Positions 36,421 to 45,489 of a stretch of 64,000 nt of DNA are shown here, in pieces. Source of the DNA: Staphylococcus sp. KG4-3 (GTDB lineage Bacteria; Bacillota; Bacilli; Staphylococcales; Staphylococcaceae). The stretch spans positions 682,001-746,000 of the forward strand of contig NZ_CP166245.1 in NCBI RefSeq assembly GCF_033597815.2, written 5' to 3'. Position 1 is the first letter of the stretch. Every line of letters begins with the position of its first letter. The notes under the pieces were generated by a model. That model saw only the letters and a list, made by a program, of their open reading frames with translations. It was not told the DNA's origin and searched no databases. The position numbers were made by a program, and so were the translations under genes.

Positions 36421-37369
36421 CGCTAAAACAAAAATGTACATCTTAATTGCATGTACAGTCATAGTAGCAGCGATTTACCTTGTAATAGGTATTGATTTTG
36501 AAATATTCCAATATCAATTTACTAGTCGCTTGAGAAAGCTCATACTTATGGTTTTAGTAGGTGGTGCAATAGCATCATCTGTAGTTATTTTCCAAGCAAT
36601 TACGACCAATAGGTTACTAACACCTTCTATTATGGGATTAGATGCAATTTATATGTTTGTAAAAGTTCTTATTGTATTTGTATTCGGTGTACAATCAGTA
36701 TTTGTTACAGACATATACTTAAGCTTTTTAATTTCTTTAATAGTTATGATTGGATTTTCTTTATTACTATTCCAAGGTATTTTTAGAATTGGCGATGTAT
36801 CAGTGTATTTTATATTACTGGTTGGTATCATTTTAGGAACTTTTTTTAGAAGTATTACAGGTTTTTTAGAATTAATTATAAATCCAGAAGATTTCTTAGC
36901 AGTCCAAAGTGCAATGTTTGCAAACTTTGATGCTTCTAACAGTAAGCTTGTAACCCTATGTGGCATTATACTTATTATTCTTATCCTAATTACGATTTAT
37001 GCAATACCGTATTTAGATGTACTGTTATTAGGTCGAGACCAAGCGATTAACTTAGGTATATCATATAAAACTTTAACACGATTATTATTAATTCTAGTGT
37101 CTGTATTGGTATCAATTTCAACAGCTTTAGTTGGCCCTATCACATTCTTAGGATTACTAACAGTCAATTTAGCACATGAATTAATGAAAACATATCAACA
37201 TAAGTATATTTTGCCAGCAACGATTTGTATTAGTTGGTTAAGTTTAATTTTAGCGCAAGCAATCGTTGAAAATTTCTTTGAAGCAACTACACAAGTTAGC
37301 ATAATCATCGATTTAGTGGGTGGAAGTTACTTCATTTATCTGTTAATAAAAAGGAGACATGCGCATTGA
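36410..37369 (+). CDS. sstB: Iron-siderophore ABC transporter permease SstB
   Basis: A 319-residue FecCD-family permease, partner of SstA. FTSRLRKLILMVLVGGAIASS near the N-terminus matches the RxPR region of the family, and GPITFLGLLTVNLAHEL is the coupling region. RBS GGAAG inside sstA. Its end overlaps sstC by 4 bases. Confidence 0.93.
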   Translation: MQISAKTKMYILIACTVIVAAIYLVIGIDFEIFQYQFTSRLRKLILMVLVGGAIASSVVIFQAITTNRLLTPSIMGLDAIYMFVKVLIVFVFGVQSVFVTDIYLSFLISLIVMIGFSLLLFQGIFRIGDVSVYFILLVGIILGTFFRSITGFLELIINPEDFLAVQSAMFANFDASNSKLVTLCGIILIILILITIYAIPYLDVLLLGRDQAINLGISYKTLTRLLLILVSVLVSISTALVGPITFLGLLTVNLAHELMKTYQHKYILPATICISWLSLILAQAIVENFFEATTQVSIIIDLVGGSYFIYLLIKRRHAH

Positions 37370-38166
37370 TCAAAGTTCAAGGCCTTAATAAGACGATACA
37401 AGATAAAGCGATTTTGCAGAATATAAACGTTGAAATCAACAAAGGGAAGTTGACAACCATGATAGGTCCAAATGGTGCAGGGAAGAGTACACTCCTGTCA
37501 ACTATAACAAGGTTGATAGATTTTGAAACAGGTACGATTGAAATTGAAGGAAAATTAATTACAGACTATAAAAGTAATGATTTAGCTAAAAAATTAGCAA
37601 TTTTAAAACAATCTAATCATACAGAATTAAATATCACTGTTGAAGAACTTGTGGAATTTGGACGTTTTCCACATTCAAAAGGTCAATTAAAGCAAGAAGA
37701 TAGAGATCAAGTTGAATATGCATTAGATCTATTACAATTAAATGAAATAAGAGATCGCTATTTAAAAACACTTTCTGGAGGCCAACGTCAACGAGCTTAT
37801 GTAGCCATGACGATTGCTCAAGATACGGAATACATATTATTAGATGAGCCATTGAATAATCTTGATATGAAACATTCGGTTCAGATTATGCAAACACTGC
37901 GTAGGCTCGCACAAGACTTGAACAAAACGATAGTCGTTGTGATTCATGATATTAACTTTGCATCTTGCTATTCGGATGACATCATTGCATTAAAAGATGG
38001 TCAACTTGTAAAGGCAAGTACGAAAAATGATGTTATACAAACAGATGTGTTAAAAACATTATATGATATGGATGTCAGAATTGAAGAAATTCGTGGACAA
38101 CGTATATGTGTTTATTACGATGAGTTAACAGCCCATCAAGATTTAGTATTGGCACATTCAATGTAA
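37366..38166 (+). CDS. sstC: Iron-siderophore ABC transporter ATPase SstC
   Basis: A 266-residue FepC-type ATPase: GPNGAGKST Walker A (near 34-42), LSGGQRQRAYVA signature, YILLDEPLNNLD Walker B and the switch histidine in VIHDINFA. RBS AAAGGAG. Start (TTG at 37366) overlaps the sstB stop. Drives uptake with SstAB. Confidence 0.94.
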   Translation: MIKVQGLNKTIQDKAILQNINVEINKGKLTTMIGPNGAGKSTLLSTITRLIDFETGTIEIEGKLITDYKSNDLAKKLAILKQSNHTELNITVEELVEFGRFPHSKGQLKQEDRDQVEYALDLLQLNEIRDRYLKTLSGGQRQRAYVAMTIAQDTEYILLDEPLNNLDMKHSVQIMQTLRRLAQDLNKTIVVVIHDINFASCYSDDIIALKDGQLVKASTKNDVIQTDVLKTLYDMDVRIEEIRGQRICVYYDELTAHQDLVLAHSM

Positions 38167-38267
38167 TTAATAATGACTTTGAGGGGAGTGATGCAACTGT
38201 AACGTTGTTAACTTTTAGGGACATAAAAAGGAATACATCATTTAGAAATCCAGGAGGAGTTAAGTAC

Positions 38268-39314
38268 ATGAAAAAATTAGGTTTATTATTAGTAGTAGGG
38301 TTAATGTTTTTATTAGTAGCATGTAGTAATGGCGGATCAGACGATAAAAAGAATTCAGAAGCTGATTCAAAAGGTGAAAGTTCAAATAAAACTGTAAAGG
38401 TTGAAAATAACTATCAAGCAAGTGGAGAGAAACGTGATGGTAGTGATGCTAAAGCAGTTAAAGAAACTGTAGAAGTTCCTAAGAACCCAAAAAATGCAGT
38501 TGTTTTTGATTATGGAACATTAGATACAATGAAAGAAATGGGACTTGAAGATAAAGTTAAAGCACTTCCCAAAGGTGAAGGTAATAAATCATTGCCAGAT
38601 TTCTTAAGTGATTTCAAAGATGAAAAATATTTAAATACTGGAAGTCTAAAAGAAGTTAATTTCGATAAAGTTGCTGAAGCTAAACCAGAAGTTATCTATA
38701 TTTCTGGACGTACAGCGAACCAAAAAAATCTAGATGAATTTAAAAAAGCTGCACCAGATGCAAAAGTAGTTTACGTTGGTGTAGACGATAAAGATGAAGT
38801 GAATTCATTGAAAAAGAATACTGAAACTTTAGGTAAAATTTATGGTAAAGAAGACAAAGCAAAATCACTAACTAAAAAATTAGATGATAAAATTGCTGGT
38901 ATCAAAGATAAAACAAAAGATTTAAAAGATAACAAAGCATTATTCTTATTAGTAAATGAAGGTGAATTATCAACATTTGGATCAGGTGAACGTTTCGGTG
39001 CAATGATATTCGATACAATGGGCTTCACACCAGCTGATGATAATATTAAAAATAGTAAACATGGTCAAAATGTCACTAATGAATATGTAGCAGAGAAAAA
39101 TCCGAGTATTATCTTTGCAATGGACCGTGGACAAGCAATTGGTGGCAAATCAACAGCTAAAAACGCATTAGGTAATGATGTGATTAAAGATGTAGATGCA
39201 ATTAAAGATAACAAAGTGTATGAGTTAGATCCTAAACTTTGGTACTTTGCAAGTGGTTCTACAACAACAGCAATTAAACAAATTGAAGAAGTTGAGAAAG
39301 CTTTAGAAAAATAA
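38268..39314 (+). CDS. sstD: Iron-siderophore binding lipoprotein SstD
   Basis: 348 residues from ATG 38268, with AGGAGG upstream. Signal peptide and lipobox LLVAC with the lipidated C19, a serine/lysine/aspartate-rich linker to about residue 65, then a class III periplasmic-binding fold (VFDYGTLDTMKEMGL, EVIYISGRTAN). An upstream in-frame start at 38205 would break the signal peptide. Receptor of the SstABC importer, 100 bases after sstC. Confidence 0.95.
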   Translation: MKKLGLLLVVGLMFLLVACSNGGSDDKKNSEADSKGESSNKTVKVENNYQASGEKRDGSDAKAVKETVEVPKNPKNAVVFDYGTLDTMKEMGLEDKVKALPKGEGNKSLPDFLSDFKDEKYLNTGSLKEVNFDKVAEAKPEVIYISGRTANQKNLDEFKKAAPDAKVVYVGVDDKDEVNSLKKNTETLGKIYGKEDKAKSLTKKLDDKIAGIKDKTKDLKDNKALFLLVNEGELSTFGSGERFGAMIFDTMGFTPADDNIKNSKHGQNVTNEYVAEKNPSIIFAMDRGQAIGGKSTAKNALGNDVIKDVDAIKDNKVYELDPKLWYFASGSTTTAIKQIEEVEKALEK

Positions 39315-39348
39315 AGTTAAAGGACGTCATTTGTGGGGGCACGTCTAA

Positions 39349-39382
39349 AAAGAGAGTCTGGAGTATACCAGGCTCTCTTTTC
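39349..39382 (+). terminator. Terminator of the sst operon
   Basis: AAAGAGAG-CTGG pairs with CCAG-CTCTCTTT, then TTTC. About 35 bases past sstD. Confidence 0.85.
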
Positions 39383-39482
39383 AATTTACGAAGCTAGTCT
39401 AATGTATTACTAAGAAGTAATAGAATTGCTAAGTTAAATCAGATTTATCACAATACTGAAATTGATAATTGAATATGCGTTT

Positions 39483-39510
39483 TATATTGATTTTAAGTGA
39501 AATCAATATA
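39483..39510. repeat. Inverted repeat upstream of the PH-like gene
   Basis: TATATTGATTT and AAATCAATATA, perfect 11-base arms around 6 bases. It is in the 317-base gap between sstD and the PH-like gene; no clear terminator T-run, so it may be an operator. Confidence 0.4.
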
Positions 39511-39631
39511 TTATTAAACTTTAAGGTAGGAATGTTATAATAAGAAAACGAATACAAGTGATTTTTAGAAAACAAACCTCTAACATCAACTTGTACAAAT
39601 CAAAACAACGAATGTAGGGGGATTGAAATTA

Positions 39632-39958
39632 ATGATATTAGACAATGTTAATCCAAATGATTTATATCCAACTGAGAAAAAAGGACCTAATGTATTAGGA
39701 ACAATAGAATATTCTATACAAGGTTCTTCAGAATTTGAAGGTGCTTTTATAGCTACAAGCGAAAGAGTTATCTTGAATGTTGATATGAATGGTGAATTTT
39801 ATTATAGAAGTATCGCGTATAACGAAATAGAATCAATTAATTACGATGGCGAAAAGATTAATTTTAAATTTAACATTGGGCCAATGCCTATGAAAAATAT
39901 TCAAAAAGGTGATGTAGAGACCTTCGTTCAATTTGTTAGTGATAAAATAGATCATTAA
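39632..39958 (+). CDS. Small PH-like (YokE-type) protein
   Basis: A 108-residue soluble protein that looks like the bacterial PH fold: ILGT-like strand (LGTIEYSIQGSSEFEGAFIATSERVILN), then YRSIAYNEIESINYDGEKI and a C-terminal helix FVQFVSDKI. The ATG at 39632 is preferred, about 10 bases from AGGGGG. A TTG at 39623 is too near the site. Alone between terminators; function unknown. Confidence 0.75.
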   Translation: MILDNVNPNDLYPTEKKGPNVLGTIEYSIQGSSEFEGAFIATSERVILNVDMNGEFYYRSIAYNEIESINYDGEKINFKFNIGPMPMKNIQKGDVETFVQFVSDKIDH

Positions 39959-40060
39959 TTGACTATCTGAAAAATTGGCAATCAACCAAAGGGTGAAATT
40001 GTGAATTTAATAATTGAAGTTATAACAAATGAAATAGTTTGATACATAAATATTAATACT

Positions 40061-40110
40061 TAAAATAAACAGCAACTTCAACTTTTGTGGAGGTGCTGTT
40101 TATTTTAAAT
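40061..40110 (+). terminator. Terminator after the PH-like gene
   Basis: AAAATAAACAGCA / TGCTGTTTATTTTA with CTTC/GGAGG pairing inside. About 100 bases past the stop. Confidence 0.75.
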
Positions 40111-40184
40111 CAAAAAATCAAGAGAAAGTATAATAAACAAAGTGTATTTATTAAGATTTTGAAATCAAAGAAACTGTAAATATA

Positions 40185-40237
40185 AAAAAACGTGTTACAT
40201 CTTCTGTATAATCAATAAGATGTAACGCGTTTTTTAA
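40185..40237. terminator. Terminator of the CHY-finger gene (minus), bidirectional
   Basis: AAAAAACGTGTTACATCTT pairs with AAGATGTAACGCGTTTTTT (one G-T). T-runs on both strands. It lies 9 bases after the minus-strand stop. Confidence 0.85.
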
Positions 40238-40245
40238 ATGGTTAA

Positions 40246-40560
40246 TTAAACTGAAAAATATAAATGATAGTGATACTTACAACGATTGTTAAAATGTGCA
40301 TCACACTCGGGACAAGCTTCAATCATCATATAATCATTTATAGTCATTTCATGATGACAAACGCCACATAAAATTGCCTTTTCATTAAATTCATCTGAAT
40401 CCCACCGCTGTATGCTATGGTTTTCGTGTTCGTTGTGACATTTGTAGCAAGGGTAGTATTTGTTACAACATTTGAATTTTATCGCAATGATGTCTAATGG
40501 TGTTTGATAATGTGTACATCGAGCTTCGTTATCTACTGTAGAACCATATACATTAATCAT
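40246..40560 (-). CDS. CHY zinc-finger protein
   Basis: A 104-residue cysteine/histidine-rich protein with the CHY zinc-finger layout: CTHY, CCNKYYPCYKCHNEHENH, CGVCHHEM, CPEC and a final CKYHYHLY. Three zinc ions are expected. Function in bacteria is not established. It starts 14 bases after the murB stop on the same strand, so it is probably cotranscribed with murB. Confidence 0.88.
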   Translation of the reverse strand: MINVYGSTVDNEARCTHYQTPLDIIAIKFKCCNKYYPCYKCHNEHENHSIQRWDSDEFNEKAILCGVCHHEMTINDYMMIEACPECDAHFNNRCKYHYHLYFSV

Positions 40561-40574
40561 AGTCTTTACTCCTA

Positions 40575-41495
40575 TTAATCAACAGGGTGGTCTCCAATGA
40601 TTCTCACTTCAGGATGGAGATCAACGTCAAATTTTTCTTTTACAACTTCTTGAACGTAGTGGATCAAATCTTCGTAATCAGTAGCCGTACCTTTATCAAC
40701 ATTTACCATAAAGCCAGCGTGTTTTTTAGACACTTCAACTCCGCCTATACGATGACCTTGTAAATCAGAGTCTTGAATCAATTTGCCTGCAAAATGGCCA
40801 GGAGGACGTTGGAAAACACTGCCACACGACGGATATTCTAGTGGCTGTTTTGTTTCTCTTCTCTCAGTCAGATCATCCATAGTCGCTTGTATCTCGTCAA
40901 AATTGCCAGGCGCAAGTGTAAATGCAGCTTCTAAGACTACTAAGTGTTTTTGTTGCACAATACTATTACGATAATCTAATTCCAACTCTTTATTCGTTAA
41001 TGTAATTAATTCGCCTTTATCATTAACACAAAGTGCATAATCAATACAATCTTTTACTTCTCCACCATAAGCACCTGCATTCATAAATACAGCACCACCG
41101 ATGGAACCAGGGATACCGCATGCAAACTCAAGTCCAGTTAGGGCATGATCTCTTGCAGTACGTGAAACATCTATGATTGCTGCGCCACTACCAGAAATAA
41201 TTGCATCATCTGATACATCGATATAATCAAGAGAAAGTAAGCTAATAACAATTCCGCGAATACCGCCTTCGCGAATAATAATATTAGAACCATTCCCTAA
41301 ATAGGTCACAGGAAGATCTTTAGTATAGGCATAGTGAACAATGGCTTGAACATGTTCGTTTTTGGTAGGAGAAAGATAATAATCAGCCTTACCACCAGTC
41401 TGTGTATATGTATACTTTTTTAAAGGTTCATCAATTTTAATAATTTCTGATGGTACAATTGCTTTTAATTCCTTTAAGATGTTATCTTTATGCAA
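40575..41495 (-). CDS. murB: UDP-N-acetylenolpyruvoylglucosamine reductase
   Basis: MurB reduces UDP-GlcNAc-enolpyruvate to UDP-MurNAc in peptidoglycan synthesis. 306 residues, type IIa. FAD-binding [14 protein letters not shown] and [26 protein letters not shown]. The active-site serine is in [13 protein letters not shown]. Start codon appears to be TTG at 41495, since AAGGATG lies 8 bases ahead and no ATG fits. Confidence 0.96.
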   Translation of the reverse strand: MHKDNILKELKAIVPSEIIKIDEPLKKYTYTQTGGKADYYLSPTKNEHVQAIVHYAYTKDLPVTYLGNGSNIIIREGGIRGIVISLLSLDYIDVSDDAIISGSGAAIIDVSRTARDHALTGLEFACGIPGSIGGAVFMNAGAYGGEVKDCIDYALCVNDKGELITLTNKELELDYRNSIVQQKHLVVLEAAFTLAPGNFDEIQATMDDLTERRETKQPLEYPSCGSVFQRPPGHFAGKLIQDSDLQGHRIGGVEVSKKHAGFMVNVDKGTATDYEDLIHYVQEVVKEKFDVDLHPEVRIIGDHPVD

Positions 41496-41726
41496 CTATA
41501 GAACATCCTTTCTTGTTGAATTCATTTATTTATTATACCAATGATTTGTGCGCTTGGCTAAAATCTTAGGAAAATATTCATGATTTTTTTAAACTTTAAT
41601 TAAACATTAAAGAGATTTCCTATGGAAACAGGAATTTAGTTAAAATGACTTAAAATACACATGTACGTTATAAAAATTTAAGTTATTCAATTCTATATTG
41701 ATATTTCAGTTTTTAAGCTTAATTAA

Positions 41727-42269
41727 TTACATATCAGTACTTTTCATGTCGCCACTTAAATGTTTTATTAAATTGTCAAACAGTTTCTGCTTCTGGTTTT
41801 CATAGTCACGTATATTTGTAGCAGTAATTGCAGCAGATTGTTTTGCTTCGCCAAATGTTGTGGTTAAATGGTCATTTTTACTGAGTAAAAGGTTTGTTTG
41901 CAAGTAGTCATTATAAAGTTTTGAGTTCTTTTGTATAATATGTAAACGAGCTACTTGTTTTAATTCTATTAAGTTATTAAATTGTGCCATAACTACTTTT
42001 TTCTTATATGGATGGTGTAAGCGGTAGAACCCTTCATAATTCAAACGTTTTTCATCTAAGGATGTAATGTCATGTAAATTATTTACACCCACTAATATAT
42101 CTAAAATAGGCTCGGTTGGATAATTAAAGTGTGAAGTTCCACCGAGATGATGTGTTGATTTAACAGGTGTATCAAGCAAGTTGAAGAGTATATCGCTTAG
42201 TTCTTGGTATTGCTGTCGATAAATATTTTTATGGTCTTCTGTTACTAATGGTTGGATATGAGAATACAT
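41727..42269 (-). CDS. GrpB-like nucleotidyltransferase-fold protein
   Basis: A 180-residue member of the GrpB/UPF0157 group. HHLGGTSHFNYPTEPILDILVGV corresponds to the family motif (GSTSVPGLxAKPxIDI), GFYRLHHP and VARLHI follow. Catalysis is unproven for most members. The second glycine-serine of the motif is changed (GGTSH). RBS AGGCG is modest. It stands alone. Confidence 0.8.
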   Translation of the reverse strand: MYSHIQPLVTEDHKNIYRQQYQELSDILFNLLDTPVKSTHHLGGTSHFNYPTEPILDILVGVNNLHDITSLDEKRLNYEGFYRLHHPYKKKVVMAQFNNLIELKQVARLHIIQKNSKLYNDYLQTNLLLSKNDHLTTTFGEAKQSAAITATNIRDYENQKQKLFDNLIKHLSGDMKSTDM

Positions 42270-42396
42270 GTAGGTTGTCCACGCCTTTCAATGTTATGAT
42301 AGAACTGTTAAACTGTAAATTCTGAAACAATATATCACATATCATTTTCAAGTTAAATAAGTTTCTGTATAATACTGAATGATAAGGAGTGCAGAA

Positions 42397-43290
42397 ATGA
42401 AAAAAATAATTTGCATTGTTTTATTGTTTTGTTTTTCAATTACACTAAGCGCATGTGGCAATGAAGGAGCTACCGAATTTAAAGACTTTGATAGCACGCT
42501 TAATGACGTAAAATCCAAAGAAAATGAACTGAAAAAAGTCATAGATGATATTCACTTAAAGCGTTTAGATGATTTAAGCAAGACAGATATGACAGACAAA
42601 AACAAAAAAGAATTTAACGAATTGCAAAATAAAGTAAATAGTAAATTGGTTCCTAAGCTCGACAATTATGAAGCGGCTGCGAAAAAACTACCTACTGATT
42701 CTGAAGAAACAAAAGAATTAAAATCAACATATTTAAAATCAGTGAAAGATAAAAAAGCTGCTATTAATGACTTGAAAAACTTCATTGATTTATGTAATCA
42801 AGCAGTTAAGGCAAATGAAGATATTTTAGACTATACTAAGTTATTTGAAAAAAATAGATCTCAGGTTGAAGCACATATGCAAAAAGCAAGTGACGCTGGT
42901 TCTACAACAGATGTAAATAATTTTAAACATAAACTAGAGCAAAATAATAAAGATTTGAGAAACACGGCTGAGAAAGAAGCGGACTCAACGAATACTACCA
43001 AAGTAAAACAGTCTATAGAAACACAAATTATGCCTTTAATTGATAAGCAGATTAAAGATTTGAATAAAACAGCAATTACAAATAATTATGTCAATGATGC
43101 ACGTAAAAATGCCATAGAAATGTATTACAGCTTACAAAATTATTATGAAACTCGAAAAGAAACGATAGATATTAGCGAACGATTAGATAAAATCAACGCT
43201 AAAGATTTACCGAAAAAGGGTGAAGATTTAGAGAAGTTTGACGCTGATTTTGACAAAGAATATAATAATGTCAAAGAAGACTTTAATTAA
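42397..43290 (+). CDS. YkyA-like cell-wall-associated lipoprotein
   Basis: 297 residues. Signal peptide with lipobox LSAC and lipidated C20, then an almost entirely helical, charged sequence with heptad-like patterns (about 35-290), a coiled coil. RBS AAGGAG before ATG 42397; the frame extends to 42379 but the lipobox argues for the later start. It resembles the YkyA/DUF-type putative cell-wall binding lipoproteins; function unknown. Confidence 0.8.
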   Translation: MKKIICIVLLFCFSITLSACGNEGATEFKDFDSTLNDVKSKENELKKVIDDIHLKRLDDLSKTDMTDKNKKEFNELQNKVNSKLVPKLDNYEAAAKKLPTDSEETKELKSTYLKSVKDKKAAINDLKNFIDLCNQAVKANEDILDYTKLFEKNRSQVEAHMQKASDAGSTTDVNNFKHKLEQNNKDLRNTAEKEADSTNTTKVKQSIETQIMPLIDKQIKDLNKTAITNNYVNDARKNAIEMYYSLQNYYETRKETIDISERLDKINAKDLPKKGEDLEKFDADFDKEYNNVKEDFN

Positions 43291-43444
43291 AAAGGTTTTT
43301 TACCAAAGTTATAAAATTTTAAATAAACAGTTAACAACAAAAAGAGAGTTGTGTATAATTGGAAACAATGATATGTGTATATCGTGTAAATTTCACACTT
43401 TTTGAAACATCACTGTGTGTTAAATATTTTTAGAGGTGAATAGA

Positions 43445-43765
43445 ATGGCTATAAAGCTGAGTTCGATTGACCAGTTTGAGCAAATTATTAATGAAAATAA
43501 ATATGTATTTGTACTGAAACATAGCGAAACATGCCCAATTTCAGCAAATGCAATTGACCAATTCAACAAATTTTTATATGAAAGAGATATGGATGGTTAC
43601 TATTTAATTGTACAACAAGAAAGAGAATTATCTGATTATATAGAAGAAAAAACAAGTGTGAAACATGAATCGCCACAAGCATTTTATTTTGTTAAGGGAC
43701 AAGCGATTTGGAATGCGAGTCACGGAGATATTAACGTTTCCACATTAGCAAGTGCTGAAGAGTAA
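43445..43765 (+). CDS. brxC: Bacilliredoxin YtxJ/BrxC
   Basis: A 106-residue thioredoxin-fold protein with the monothiol motif TCPIS (C30) in VLKHSETCPISANAIDQF. In bacillithiol-using Firmicutes such proteins remove bacillithiol from oxidised proteins. RBS AGAGGTGA, ATG at 43445. Followed by a terminator, single gene. Confidence 0.9.
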   Translation: MAIKLSSIDQFEQIINENKYVFVLKHSETCPISANAIDQFNKFLYERDMDGYYLIVQQERELSDYIEEKTSVKHESPQAFYFVKGQAIWNASHGDINVSTLASAEE

Positions 43766-43784
43766 AAACAATAAAATACAAATT

Positions 43785-43836
43785 TAAACGCTTGTTAAGC
43801 GCTTATCATTGAGGTAGGTGTTTAACAAGCGTTTCT
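43785..43836 (+). terminator. Terminator after brxC
   Basis: AAACGCTTGTTAAGC pairs with GTTTAACAAGCGTTT, then CTTAT. 20 bases after the stop. Confidence 0.8.
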
Positions 43837-44041
43837 TATAATGTGAAAAATTTTCGCCTGGCATGTATAATAAATAATTGAATAAGAAATGTAGATTACG
43901 ATTTTATCGTTTACACATATATAGTCAAAACATGAGGCATTCATATATGAACTGATGTATAAAAATTTAAAAGTGGTTACGGACCTAATTTTTTACATTT
44001 ATCAATTAAAAATTTAAAATAAAAATACTAGAGGTGTCAAA

Positions 44042-45166
44042 ATGAAAGTTTTAGTTGCGATGGATGAATTTAATGGAATTATTTCCAGTTATCAAGCGAA
44101 CCGTTATGTTGAAGAAGCTGTAGCTAGCCAAATTGAAAAAGCAGACATAGTACAAGTTCCTTTATTTAATGGGCGTCATGAGCTTATGGATTCTGTCTTT
44201 CTTTGGCAGTCAGGCACTAAATATAGAATGACAACACATGATGCTGATATGCAAGAGGTAGAAGCAGTGTATGGTATCACAGATAGCGGTATGACTGTGA
44301 TTGAGGGTAATCTGTTTTTAAAAGGTCAAAAGCCAATAAATGAACGTACAAGCTATGGTCTGGGAGAAGTTATAGTAGATGCTTTAGAGAACGACGCGAC
44401 GCATATTGTTATTTCACTTGGCGGTATCGGTAGCTTTGATGGCGGTGCTGGTATGTTACAAGCACTGGGAGCTAAGTTTTACGATGATGAAGCACAGGAA
44501 ATTGATTTACGACAAGGTAGTCATAAGTTGAAATATATCCGCAAAATTGATATTTCTGGGTTACATCCAAACTTAAACAATGTACGTTTTCAATTAATGT
44601 CAGATTTTGATAGTAAAATTTACGGTAAGAATAGTGAGATAATGCAAACGTATGAAGCTTATGGGGTAACACGTGAAAAAGCTGCCGAAATTGATAATTT
44701 AATTTGGTATTTAAGTGAAATGTTCAAAAGTGAATTAAGGCTTGTACTTGGCCCAGTGCAAAGAGGTGGCGCAGGCGGTGGCATTGCTGCAGTATTAAAT
44801 GCGCTCTATAATGCAGAAATCATGACTAGCCATGAACTCGTAGATCAAATAACACATTTAGATGCATTAATAGAGCAAGCAGATTTAATTATTTTTGGAG
44901 AAGGTATAAATGAAGCAGATCAAATACTTGAAACAACAACGGTACGTCTAGCAGAATTAGCTACAAAATATAATAAACCATCAATAGCAATTTGTGCCAC
45001 TGATGATAAGTTTGACTTATTTGAATCTATAGGTGTTACAGCAATGTTTAATACATTTATAGAAATGCCAGAAAGTTTTACTGATTTTAAAATGGGGATT
45101 CAAATTAGACATTATACTGTCCAAGCGATTAAGTTATTGAAAACTCAATTTGATATAAACAAATAG
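44042..45166 (+). CDS. Glycerate kinase (GarK/GlxK type)
   Basis: A 374-residue enzyme of glycerate kinase type I, phosphorylating D-glycerate. It has VAMDEFNG at the N-terminus, DATHIVISLGGIGSFDGGAGMLQALG (the family signature) near 120-142 and GGAGGGIAAVL near 240. The usual N-terminal DSFKG is replaced by DEFNG, as in some staphylococcal homologues. RBS AGAGGTG. Confidence 0.88.
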   Translation: MKVLVAMDEFNGIISSYQANRYVEEAVASQIEKADIVQVPLFNGRHELMDSVFLWQSGTKYRMTTHDADMQEVEAVYGITDSGMTVIEGNLFLKGQKPINERTSYGLGEVIVDALENDATHIVISLGGIGSFDGGAGMLQALGAKFYDDEAQEIDLRQGSHKLKYIRKIDISGLHPNLNNVRFQLMSDFDSKIYGKNSEIMQTYEAYGVTREKAAEIDNLIWYLSEMFKSELRLVLGPVQRGGAGGGIAAVLNALYNAEIMTSHELVDQITHLDALIEQADLIIFGEGINEADQILETTTVRLAELATKYNKPSIAICATDDKFDLFESIGVTAMFNTFIEMPESFTDFKMGIQIRHYTVQAIKLLKTQFDINK

Positions 45167-45309
45167 TTTAAGTGATTAAAATGTATTGCTAATGTTCTTT
45201 GTGGAGTGTATCTTAAGCCACTGACATGATAAATAGTTTTTGGTAACTTTATTCGTTATGCCGTTATCATTTTAGTGAAAAATATGTTGTTAAGCATGAT
45301 AAAAATTAA

Positions 45310-45466
45310 GAGCCTGGGACATAAATAGATGTCTCAGGCTCATTTTCAATTTGGCAGTAGGTGACTGAATTGAAAATACGCTTATATCAAGATTTTTTCA
45401 ATGCTAGTCACCATTGCTGGGGTGGGACTACGAAAGCTATGTTAGAAAATTTGATTTCTGTCCCAC
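45310..45466. repeat. Composite three-hairpin intergenic element
   Basis: Hairpin 1 (45310-45341): GAGCCTGGGACAT / ATGTCTCAGGCTC. Hairpin 2 (45355-45419): CAG-GGTGACT-ATTGAAAA pairs with TTTTCAAT-AGTCACC-CTG. Hairpin 3 (45422-45466): GTGGGAC-GAAA / TTTC-GTCCCAC. It fills the gap between convergent glycerate kinase and pepT genes, so the outer hairpins can end both. Confidence 0.65.
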
Positions 45467-45489
45467 TCCCTATTTTAATATAAATATAA

